Source: Guillardia theta CCMP2712
Lineage: Eukaryota > Cryptophyceae > Pyrenomonadales > Geminigeraceae
Assembly: GCF_000315625.1 (NCBI RefSeq)
Contig: NW_005434500.1
Span: 37,319-97,792, forward strand
Reading direction: 5' to 3'
Length of the DNA: 60,474 bases
The notes under the pieces are model-generated. The model made no database searches. It saw only the letters and a list, made by a program, of their open reading frames with translations, and had not been told where the DNA came from. Of the stretch, positions 20,946 through 31,352 are shown piece after piece. Position numbers and translations under genes: made by a program. Numbering within the stretch: position 1 is the first letter of the stretch; each line of letters starts with the position of its first letter.

Positions 20946-21211
20946 GAGCCTTTGCCTGCCAGTACAAGCTGAGAAAACAAAAGCACATCATGCTCGTTTT
21001 TATCATAACCTGTCTTCCATCACATATTTCTTTCTTATCGAACCAATCTTCTTTTCATACTTCCAAAATCTGAGACTTGGTCAGTCGTTCCAAGTGCTGA
21101 GACCAACTCACTCGATCAGTTCGTTTCCTTCTCCCGTCGGGTTTTTCTCTGTCGTCATTTTGTCGGCGACTGAGCCTCCAGGGAGCTGGCGCGGCGTTGA
21201 TAAGAGGGGGA
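20946..21211. other. Short intergenic region, nothing seen
   Basis: Sequence between the LC8 start and the stop of the ubiquitin-like gene, both on the minus strand. The 93-codon plus-strand frame here has no motif. Confidence 0.4.
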
Positions 21212-23170
21212 TCATGCAGGGTTGACGCACACAACCTTCTTCTCAGTGTTTGTCCAGAAGATCGCCTGGAGCCATCTGTCAGCGTCGTGGGGGCAGGTGA
21301 GGGCGCAATGACCTTGTGGAGCAGCTGTGCCTTGAGAGATTTGATTCTCCACCTACAAGGAAGGTCAGGGTGATGGCAACCCCCAGCTGCACGTCGAACT
21401 GAAAGATGCCATTGGAAGGGTCGTGACAGGGCCCAACCTCGACCATCCTCGCTACTTCATTCATCTGACTCATCGATCAAACAAGGAGAAGCTAAGCTGA
21501 GGGCCCACCAACTGCTGCTCTTCGTACTCCAGCGCCTTGCCCTTGGCTTCCTTGGCTGCTATCTGTGACTGTTGCCGCAGCCTCATCCTCTCCCTTTCGT
21601 TCAATCAGCTCATGAGGATCTGACACTCAACAGCACCTGTCCGTCAAGCTCATGGGACCATCGGTGTCCTGCTGAGACCAGAGGACGAGCTGGTTCTGAG
21701 AGTTCAACGTGTAGGTGGTGGTCCCGATTCCTTCGAAGAACCATCGCTCAAGGTTTGCGTACTGTATCGAGCCCTCAGAGTCTCAGAGAGTTGCAGGGTG
21801 TCTGACAACCTGTCCGACTATTCTCCAAGGTTGTTTCAAAACTTTGTGTTCCTCCGACCACAGCTTTCTGTTGGAAGCCTGTGATCGCACGAGAATCAGC
21901 TGAGCCATCGACACTGGTTGCAAGATTGCGAGACCTCCTTTTCAAAATCCCAAATAACTTCTGAATTCGATAGCGCCACAATCTATCGGCATCCCAGTTG
22001 AATCACGGTTCAATACATCATCATTTGACAAACCTTTTTGGGGCCCTTGTACCAAATGCCATCTTCACCATCTGCCTTTTCAAGCCTTACTTGGATCGTT
22101 TCTTCCTAAAAACACCATCAAACGCAACCTAGGTCGAGTCAAGAAGTTCACATACATTTGTTTTTAGATTGTATATATTTTTCCCTTCCTCTTCCTGGCA
22201 TTGAAATCAAATACGAAGTAGAAACTCTGATGATTGAATCACTTGCTCTCTCGTTTGTTTCAAGTACTGCCAGTATTCTTCTACAAATTCTTTGAACAGC
22301 TCGTCTGTGTGGCCATCTCAGACTTTGAGCTCACACATCAAGATCTGTTATACCAAACTTTTGATTGAACCGATTCTGGTGCGCGTATCCAGTGCCCCAT
22401 TCTTCGTTGTACGTCTCGACATCGGGCTCAGAGGCGTAAGGAGAGGGAGCGTCGGGATTGAAGCCCTCGGGGTCATCTTCTAGATTCTTCCTGGTGCAAG
22501 CATCACGGCGTGTCTTCTCTGCTGGTATCACGTCACCTTCCGTTCCAAGACTCGGGACTCCCTTGGATCGCAACTTTATCTTTCTCCAGCGTCATGCTGA
22601 CGCATAACTGCAGCAGGTCAATCGGAAAGACAACTGAAAGGACTGCATACCAATCGCATCACACCCGTGGTCTCTGTCTGGTCAGCTTCAACAAACCAAG
22701 ACTGCGAGTCGTCGTCAGGATCAGCGCCAAAGACAAGGATGGACCTGAAATTCTTTAGCGGCCTCCTCCATCTGAGCGCGGGCTTCTGCTTCTGCCTGTA
22801 CAGTGCATCAAAGTGACGATGATCCTCCGCAAGCCGCAAGGCAAGCAGCTAGGAGAACAAGCTCCTTACCTTGGCTCTTGCCGCTGCTCCACCAAGTAGC
22901 TTGAATGAAACGTAAATTGAGCTTCCATTCGACAACGGCGTTTCTTGCAAAATTGTTTTGTTTTCAAGCACCTTTCCTCCATAAAGAAGGTTGAACACAT
23001 TGTTCTGTATGTTCAAAGATAGCCCTATCTTTTCTCTCAAGTCTATCACCTATACAAACAATTAGAAGAATTCAGTGCAACAACAAATTGTGAAGGTTTA
23101 TTGCCTTCAAAGCATTGTCAATGACAATCGGGAAAGTGTTGGACATTCCGGATTTGATAAATAACTGCAT
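21212..23170 (-). CDS. N-terminal ubiquitin-like domain protein, 14 exons
   Basis: Fourteen exons join in frame into 402 residues: 23105-23170, 22870-23049, 22745-22795, 22651-22677, 22537-22607, 22354-22490, 22243-22304, 22034-22105, 21935-21982, 21810-21878, 21637-21761, 21509-21593, 21313-21464 and 21212-21275. Residues 1-75 form a ubiquitin-like fold: MQLFIKSGMSNTFPIVI, the NLLYGGKVLENKTILQETPL strand-turn and IYVSFKLLGG. The Gly-Gly pair is followed by a long Ala/Glu/Arg helix, so it is an internal domain, not a processed modifier. The rest is aromatic and charged (EGFNPDAPSPYASEPD, EFVEEYWQYLKQTREQ, DGIWYKGPKK) and not recognised. The first intron uses a GC donor (AAG|GCAATA), which is needed to keep the fold intact. 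The last intron, at 37 nt, is among the shortest here. Confidence 0.75.
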
Positions 23171-23684
23171 AGTTTTTCTATGAAATTCCGCAAAGACTAC
23201 GGCGCCTGCAAAAATAGGATCAAGATTTGACGATCATCGAGCTTTGCAAAAATTGCGTTGAATAAGATGTTTTGGATAAAATCGTTTTGATCAAAAATGT
23301 TCACAATGTAACATACAAGGGCTTCCTGCCTGAGATGGTTTGAATCATCTAATGACATTGAACATCGCCGCAGGAACGCCTTCCTACTTCTAATACATCT
23401 CAAAGTTGCCCTCAATTTCTGTTATGCTGCGACTTTCCCTTTTACCAGTTCCTTTCTCTCAACTTCCATGCCTTCTCGTGCGAATTCTTTCCTTGGCGAA
23501 TGATTCCCGGGAGCATTTCCAGCGGAAGTCTTTTTGGCCTGCCAGTTCTTCCTCCTGACACTGCAGGATCCTCCTCTTCACTTGTAATTGATCAGCGTCT
23601 CCTCAAGTCCAACTCTCTAGCGGTACTGCGGCTTCTCAGAGAGCTGACGGTGGTACTGCCAAGATGCTTATGGCTCACGGCACA
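23171..23684. other. Upstream region of the ubiquitin-like gene
   Basis: A minus-strand frame at 23197-23415 (EALVCYIVNIFDQNDFIQNI) looks protein-like. It could be a 5' exon of the ubiquitin-like gene or a separate short gene, but no clean join exists. Otherwise nothing is seen. Confidence 0.3.
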
Positions 23685-24480
23685 TGCAGCGTGAGCCTGT
23701 GCCGCATGTGCCATGGCGGCACCGGGGGCATGGGCACGCTGCTTCGGGTATGCCAGGTACTTGCGATGCTACCGCCAGCAAGAGCCACCCGGTCCTACCG
23801 TCACCCGGCGGCGCCACCGTAGTCACCCGGGCCCGGCGGACACTCGGACAGCCTCTGAACATGGCCGGCCCGGCAGTGGAACCCCGGGTCCGGTTCGGGC
23901 ACTGGGCCGCCTTGGGCTCCGCCCAGGATGGGGCCTGCAGTGCCGGGCCCACGCCGGGCCCGGGCGGGCGGCCCCGGTGGTCACGGGTCGTGGGGGGGGG
24001 CCCGGGAGGCCGGCGCCGCCCTGGTACGGTCATCCCGGCCCGGTGTTCAGGCCCGCGGCCCCTGCGCCGCGTGCAGCGGGCGCGGCAGTGTATTCAATGT
24101 GAAGAGGAGGGGTAATAAGAGAGAGCCTCCGGGAATGTCCACCGCTGAGCCTATGAAAAACGGGGACCACTGAAGGCAGAGTCAGTGGGCACCGGGTGAC
24201 CGTGGGATCGGACCGGGCCCCGCCCCGCCGGGGCCGCGGCGGCGGCACTGCCGATACCACGGTCACTGACCTGGCCCTCCGCTGAGCTCCGACGAGAGCA
24301 AACTGCCGCCGACCGGGTCTCCGAGTCGGCCCGGCTCGCACGCTTGTGTGGGTGGGGGTCAGTGTTGATTCAGACTTTTCCTGATCCTCGGCTCAGGAAG
24401 CTCTCCCCCGGGCTCATCTCTACCTACCCGGCGACTGAGTCAGCGAGTCAGCCTGTGCCCCTGCTTCGGAAGACTCAGAG
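23685..24480. other. GC-rich island 2, non-coding
   Basis: An abrupt change to GGCCCGG/CGGGCCC-rich DNA of about 800 bp. Frames inside (for example 23684-24115 and 23668-24033) are Pro/Gly/Arg-rich on all strands, which reflects composition. It shares GATCGGACC (24206-24214), GGGCACCG and CACTGAC words with islands 1 and 3. Confidence 0.6.
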
Positions 24481-25042
24481 CCACCAGCGGCGCCTGCAGT
24501 CTCTCTGATGGAGGCAACCAACATTCACCTTTGCAACCAGTGCCCCATCCACCTCGCACGAGGGGTCGACCGCTTCCTCCATGGACTGCCTTCGGCCAAC
24601 CTGCCTTCCCACCTGATCGTTGCGCTAGAGCATTGGAACATCACGACCTGTCTCACATGCATGTCAGATGACTCCATCGCAACGACGTGATGGCCCCATC
24701 GCTCAGAGGAAAAGCGAAGGCGAGGCGGGCGATGCGATCGCATTTTACTATCAAGTTATGGTTTTCAGTGATAGCCTGTTTTACTCAAAATAATGAATCA
24801 TGGGTGAATTTGGATTGTGTATTTTGCGAGTAAATTTATCCACTTCCCCCCTTGTACGTGAGCATGACGGCACAGCCTCAGCGCACGCAATGACTGGTTT
24901 GCTTCCTTGACATCTTCAGCCGTCTAAGCAATTCCTGGCATCTTCATTCGCGACCCACCACTAACGAACGTACCCTCGATTGAAATCAATACTCACCACC
25001 TGGCTATCGCCCGTTCCTCCCCTTTCTTCCACATATACTGCT
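24481..25042. other. No supported gene
   Basis: A 60-codon plus-strand frame at 24508-24690 with several Cys has no splice context. AT-rich sequence follows at 24760-24850. Confidence 0.4.
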
Positions 25043-26495
25043 CTAGCGCCCCGTCATCCTTGACAGGGATAACATCTCATTCTCCGGCGGGACGACAAAA
25101 ACAATCCTTATCGTCCATGTCCCACCTTCAGGAATCCCCAGAGCCCCAAGAGCAGTCAAAAAATACCAGAGCTTGAGAGGGTGATCCCTTGCCACTGTCA
25201 GCTGAAAAAACTGTACGACCTTCTCATCCTGATCTACAATGATTGCGTCGTAGCCACCTTGAAATTCACTGATTGGTTTAAGACACGCCCTCGTGTGGGG
25301 AAGAGAGTCCGTGTGTTCTGACGAATCGAAGTTTACAACGAAATTGCATGCTTTTAAAACTTCAGGCTCACTTGACCCGCGGTAAGTTATGCTCAGGTCT
25401 CTTCTCACTTCCTCGAAAAAGAGCATCTCCAAAAGATGCCCACATAAGTCTCGCTGGCCACTACAGGACGTCCACATTTTTCTCAATATGTCAACCGCTC
25501 CCCGGGACGCCGCAAGATTGCTTGCCACGTACTTGCACAGGAAATCAGGCCACCCTCTCCTGAGTCACTGTAGCAGCAATCAGCCGATTCGTGATATCCG
25601 TCGAGGAAACACCTACGTGGCCCCGAAAAAGTTTTTCGTAAGTTTGGAGCACTTTCAAGCGCAAGATCCAAGCACCGAAGGACCTCCGCCGCAGTCATGT
25701 CGAACATGTACCGACATGACCCACCTGCTAGGTAATGCTTATGCCTTACTCGCTGTTGTTTCGATTTCGACCCTGTAGTCATCTCGAGACTCAAAATCTC
25801 TCCTGTCACATTCATCTCCAAGGAAGGAGCCACCTGATTGTAAAACTCGTCAAACTGCACTGCCTCTAGATATTCATCGATCCTCCATGATGGAACTATG
25901 CGCTCCTTCAGCCCCAACTCTCGATCCTGTTCTTCGTAGATCTTTCCTCGAAACGCCGATGCCATTCACCACCACAAGACGTCGATTTTGCCTGTCGGCT
26001 TCCCGCCATCCTACACATGCTACCAAAGCTCTCTTGTGAGATTCTTGGTAAGACAAATCCATCGAGTACCAGGAGGCTCTTTTTGCCGTCTGACAACCCT
26101 TCAAGCAACAGTGTCATCTGTTTCCCCTCAGACTCCTTTGCGACAGAGCATGTTCTTCTCCTGTTGCCTGAAACCTCCACGACAAAGGTGTTGTATTTGG
26201 CCTTCAGCCTGATGCATTTGAAGCTCCACTCATTCCTATCCAGCGTCATACAAAACGAAAGCGTTGTTGTTGTCTTCCCTGTTCCTGGAGAGCCTTGTAT
26301 CCAGCCAAGAGCACCATGCTCTAGCACTTGCTCTCGCAGGAAACGGAACTGCTTCAGAAAGGCCCTTGTCGGCAGTAGAGAAGAAGATGCTCTCCGCTGT
26401 TTACATTTGTGCCCCTTGAGCAAGAGCAATCTAGACGGAAGTATGTGCAAGCCATGCTTGCTTCCGACAAGGGACTCCTCTGACGGGCCCCTCAC
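25043..26495 (-). pseudogene. Disrupted Crinkler/RHS-like P-loop NTPase with REase-type domain
   Basis: Three overlapping minus-strand frames (25908-26495, 25483-25965, 25043-25528) carry successive parts of one protein. The first has a P-loop (GWIQGSPGTGKTTTT, near 26288) and a Walker B-like LLVLDGF. The second resumes with SWRIDEYLEAV-type sequence typical of the helical lid of these NTPases. The third holds YDAIIVDQDEKVVQFFQLTV, resembling the D...Q-x-T core of restriction-endonuclease-like domains found in Crinkler and trypanosome RHS proteins. The frame must change at least three times with no splice sites at the changes, so I read it as a decayed copy. Intact relatives are NTPase-nuclease proteins linked to mobile elements or secreted effectors. 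The family assignment is by pattern and not proven. Confidence 0.55.
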
Positions 26496-27323
26496 AGTTT
26501 GTGGCTCGCCACACCTGCTATTATTACCTGCTACTGCTACACGGGCCGGCCGCCGGCCCGGAACTAACTACAACTAGGGAACTTTTTTGGCCTGAATGAC
26601 CAAGTTTGTCAACGACCCGTTAACTTCCTATGGGAAAGGCTGGTGGTGAGCGGCCGCTCTATTTCGGGTGTTCGGCTCGGGGTTGTATACCCAGTAGGGT
26701 AGATGATTGGTGAAGCTGGGTGGGTGATAAATTCTTTTTGAAATACCGGGTCTTTTCAAAGGAGCAAGCACTTTTTGGAGAGGGTGGGGCTAATAAAATT
26801 GAGTACATTTGGATGGGGTGGGTCATGTTGTGTTGAGGGGTGGGGGTGGCTGTTGTCGATTAGTAAAAGGGATCACCTACGCGAGGATGGCAAAGAGAAC
26901 AAGTTAGGACGATGGTGGAGGCGAACGCAAGGAGGCGAGCGATGGTGATAGAAATAGACTATGATGGCTTATGCACGAGAAGTTCTTGCTGGTGCTGCAA
27001 CAATCTTGCAGTAATATTGGTAGACGAGATGGGATGAGAAAGATGGGAACGGGAGTACTGATGTGATTGGGGGAGATATGTCTTGGTTGTGTTCAAGCTG
27101 GGATATTTTTTTTGTTTACTAGATTTTGGGAGATACACAGACACATGATATGTGTTGTTATCAGTTCAGATGTATATGTGTCCAAACCAAAAGCGTCGAG
27201 AGGAAGCATGAAGCTATGGATTCGTTTTCGAACTTTTTTGTAACTCAAGCATAGAATTGAAATGGATATCTGTATATTTCTCTACACGTTTGTCTTACGT
27301 TTTTCATTCAGGTCCTTTTCAGT
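26496..27323. other. Intergenic with G-rich tract
   Basis: From 26690 to 26860 the plus strand carries GGGTAGATGATTGG and GGGGTGGG words like the tract at 15.6-16.6 kb. A short palindrome (GGCCGGCCGCCGGCC) lies near 26544. No gene is seen. Confidence 0.5.
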
Positions 27324-27618
27324 ATGTTTAGTGTGTTGATTGCTGGACTGGATCTTACTGCCAAGGGCCTCCCCAAGTGGATGGAGGTGAAGGATCCTGA
27401 CCACCTCACAGTGGATGAAAAGAAGCGCATTGTGAGTCTATCTCACGATGATGTGTGAAGACTGAACATATTCGTGGCAGATTCATCATGCTGACAAGCA
27501 GGTCGAAGCTGCTCAGGCGGCTTGCATGAAGAACAAGTCTCTGGGTGCCAGGTGTATTTTTTGGGGACAGCACTCCAACAAGGAGCTTGCCATCGCCAAG
27601 GCCATCGCCTCGCATTGA
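27324..27618 (+). CDS. Small unrecognised protein, two exons
   Basis: Exons 27324-27431 and 27481-27618 join in phase 0 through a 49-nt GT-AG intron into 81 residues ending ELAIAKAIASH. The sequence is amphipathic (LPKWMEVKDPDHLTVDEKKR, DKQVEAAQAACMKNK). An acceptor-like CAG precedes the frame at 27311, so an upstream coding exon is possible. No signal peptide. Function unknown. Confidence 0.5.
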
Positions 27619-27758
27619 TCTTGACATCATCATCATGCCTTGGCTGGCACGGACTTGCCGCCTCTTTGTCACCCTTGTGTTCCGACATTTTGTTTCATGT
27701 AGAGTTCCAAAAGTTCCTGGGGTTCATCTAGCCTCGGAGCCCAAAAACATTTCATAAC

Positions 27759-28067
27759 TTAAAGACATGTGAATTTATTAAAATAAATCTCAAACCTGAT
27801 CGATTGAATATTGGTTTGAGTGCATCTTTTGTTGAATGGGTGGCACAATTTTCGTGCTTTCCAAACCTCACTTTCAGTCATAAGTGCGGCCTCGTCGAGA
27901 ATGTCTGTTTGCGCCTGATGCACCCTATGTAGATTCTGAACTTGTTCATGTACACCGACAACCATTCCAATGAGTTCCTTCGTCGTTGGGGTTGATGGCC
28001 ACCGTCCCACTGCGGGTTTGCCAGAAACGATAATCCGACAATTACCGTTATGAAGCACGAACTTCAT
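27759..28067 (-). CDS. Possible short protein or exon
   Basis: A minus-strand frame of 102 codons from the ATG at 28067 with balanced composition (ELIGMVVGVHEQVQNLHRVH, ESEVWKARKLCHPFNKRC). Another coding-looking piece lies upstream at about 28237-28322 (DEKTRKAIFDICNNMMKAK), but the two are not joinable with confidence. It could be a decayed gene. Confidence 0.3.
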   Translation of the reverse strand: MKFVLHNGNCRIIVSGKPAVGRWPSTPTTKELIGMVVGVHEQVQNLHRVHQAQTDILDEAALMTESEVWKARKLCHPFNKRCTQTNIQSIRFEIYFNKFTCL

Positions 28068-28531
28068 CGTGATGTATGCTGCAAGGTAACTCTCAGCACA
28101 CTTCTCCTTCCTTCACACAGGCATTTCAGAGGCCGACGGATATGCCACTGTCAGACGAGATGCACTGGAGCCAAAGATTGTTGCAAAATAGGATGTCATC
28201 ACAATTTGAACACGTTTCCATCTCAACCAGAGGTTCCATTCGTTGTTGTAGCAGCAATCTTGGCCTTCATCATGTTGTTACAAATATCAAATATGGCCTT
28301 CCTCGTCTTCTCATCGCAGGCATGTACCTTTGACTTCCTGTTCTCGGTATTCTGGAAAAAAATTGATCCCATCGGAGCACAACCAAGTTTTCAAATTGTG
28401 CACCCTCCCTCTCAGTACTACCCATCAGGGAATACTACCCATACAAGGTCATTGATCACCCCCCAAATCTATGTCAAATTTGGGGTAGTAGAACAAGATC
28501 ACCCCTCTAAACATTACGATATGGACAATAA

Positions 28532-28557
28532 CCCCCCCCCCCCCCCCCCCCCCCCCC
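28532..28557. repeat. Poly(C) run of 26
   Basis: Twenty-six consecutive C within a C-rich, CTACCC-containing stretch (28380-28560). Length should be treated with caution because homopolymers of this size are poorly resolved. Confidence 0.9.
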
Positions 28558-28986
28558 GACAATGCGGCACAGCACGCCTTGTGAGGTAGGGGAGGTAGGG
28601 GAAGAGCAATCGAAGTCATGGCGTCTTGTGCGACAAAGAGGATGCGAGGAGAGAAAAGGAGACCACACCACAAGCCGGTAGAGACCGACACGTAGCGATA
28701 AGAATCTCAAAAGTTGAAATTCAGTGGAGAATCTCAGCACGGAGAAAGCAGAAGTAGACGAGAGCAGGCGAGATCAGAATCAGAGGCGAAGCCGAAGGAG
28801 TATCAGTTGTGATAACAATGGTTAGATGTTCAGGATCGGTTCAGCGATATGCCTTTGCTTTCTCAAACATTTTCTGTTCAGGTTTGACTGCCAGAGAGCG
28901 TGGAAGCATGAAGATGATGACTGCATGACTCTGTTGTGTCCTGCCAGGAGATTTTTGTGCGTGCTGAATGTGATGAATTAAGAGCA

Positions 28987-31279
28987 ATGAGCCAGAAGGG
29001 AAGTGGAAAAACAAAGAAGAAGGCTGATACGGGGTGTTGGAACCGCATCGGCGAGGAGAAGGTGAAGAACAAAAGAGCAAGTGCCATTCAGAAGCAGCTT
29101 GACCTGCTGGCTGGAGGAATCAAAGACAAGTCGTGGAGTCCCAAGAGAAAGACTATCGAGACGAACGAGTACAAGCAAAAGCACAAGAGCGTCAAGAAAA
29201 AGATCGAATGGCAGAGTGAAAAGCGCCAGGGGGGGGAGAAACACTCCATCCTTGTTCCTCAGTGTCACGTCGAGGATGCCAGTCGTGCCGCACCTCAAAG
29301 AGATGAAAGTAAAGCAGCTGGGCATGTGCTAGAAGCGGATCATGCCGACGATGTTCGTAATCGTTGCCCTGAAAGTTCTCACGATGAAGTCTACGATGCG
29401 TCGGAGGATAGCTCCAAGACTCTCCCCTTCTCCTCCAGACATCTTCTTGGCAATTCCTGGCGTGAATCAGAGAGTGCGAGGATAATGATGAGAGACGCTC
29501 TTGCCTCTCAATCTCTCTCCGCCGCCACCCACGGCTCTCGATGGATGGCAGAAACGTGAGATCATCGAAGCGCTTGCTTGCTTGTGACATCCCTTTGCTA
29601 CAGGGAGTTCAGAGCCTCTCCCTGGAGTGTCTCCCCCCCCTCTGGTCTTCCCTGCGGTCTGTTTCCTCACCTCTCTTCTCTCACGAATTGTGCAGACCCG
29701 AGGGTCGTCGCCATCCTTGCGGAAGGGCAAAGCACGCCACGCCGAAGCGAGCGCGACGAGGATGCGGATCCCTACAACGATGTAGAAAAGTTCTGGGAGC
29801 AGAGACAAGCAGCGCTTAAAGCGCTAGACGACCATGTAAAGGAGGAGGATGGAAATGTGAGCGAGGGAGCATGGCAGTGCAAGGGGAGCAGGAGGAGCAA
29901 GGGGAGAGATGGTCTGAGGTAATGATTTTTTGACAGGTGAAGCATCGCATGAAGCATGTAGGCAAGACGGCATGCTGGTTGAGCTACGTTGACTCCCTCA
30001 GAGATGTTCGCGAGCAGGTGACAAAGTAGTTGAGCTTCTTCGGCAGCCTGATGCTTGCAGACCGATGCTGCTATCCAAACTTCTCCCAGCGCTGTCAACC
30101 ACCAAAAAGTTTCCATGTGATGCACCCTTGCTCGATTTCTCTGAGCTTATCCAATGTTCCAGAGATCGTGCAGAAGATGAGGACGGCGACTGTTTGGCCG
30201 GAGACGAAATGATCCAGATACCAGAAGATACGCAAGACGGAGAGAATCTAAGATTGAAAATTCGCCTGAGTCACGAGATGATCGAGGTGAAGGAGCTCCG
30301 CAACCCTTGTGCTTTCCCTCTGATCTTCTTGTCTCAGGAGCTACAACAATCGAACTCGGAGCTTGAGAGTGCGTTGCAGCTCGCGCTGAATGCAGTTCAG
30401 GTTGATAATTCTGCGATTTGTTGAAAGATCAGAGGATGGTTGAGGAGGTGTCGATGAAGTTTTCACGTGTTTAGACGACAACCTTGATTGCCAATGACAA
30501 GCTTGCAGTCTGAAGAACTACTGAAACACACCGTGGAACTTCTGCAGCACAAAATAACAGCGATGATGGTAAGCGGCGACATCTAGGATACCTAAGATCT
30601 TACCTACTGTCAAGGACGAGAACAACCAAAAAGATAAGTTGATCAAGGATCGTGAACAAAGCTTGCACGAATTGCGAGAGGTAAGATCTCAGTTGTGAGG
30701 CCTTAAGTGCGTTGATTATCTTTTGACAAGGAACAGGCCAGACAAATTGGGCGCGTACGAGAGGAGCTTGCAGGATACAAGTCATCCTCGTCTTGTTGTG
30801 ATGATTTTTGTGAGGATGGTGGTTTGCAGGTCTGAGATGGCAAGTATGACGAGCAAGGCGAACGCATGTTGCCTCGCCTTGCGAGAAGACGTTTGCGATG
30901 CTTGTGATTGTTATTTCTCTCATCTCTCGTCAGGTGCGACAAGTTTTGGAGGAGGGCCAAAGACTCGAACAGGAGATTGAACTGTGCATGAAAGACGTCA
31001 AGGTCTCCCTTCCCCTCCTTCCTCACTTTGTCTCTCCAGTCCTGACCTGCGCAGCTTCTTTTCACTTTCTCTGCTGATCACCTTTCCCTTGCAGGAGGTG
31101 CATCACAAGGAGATGGTGTTTGGCTTGCAGTTCATCCTCGAGCACATCGCCGACAGGATGCAAACCTTCATGTCCTGCATGTCTGTCGACGAACCACCGG
31201 CCCTGTCACTGGTTCCCTTCCGTCCCCTGATTGTGCTACTTTCGTTCGCGTGTTCGTGGAGCGGGAGGAGAGACAGACA

Positions 31280-31352
<73 letters not shown>

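Noticed and set aside
23668-24115. Overlapping frames in GC island 2
   Set aside because: All frames on both strands are open because the DNA is poor in stop codons at this GC level.
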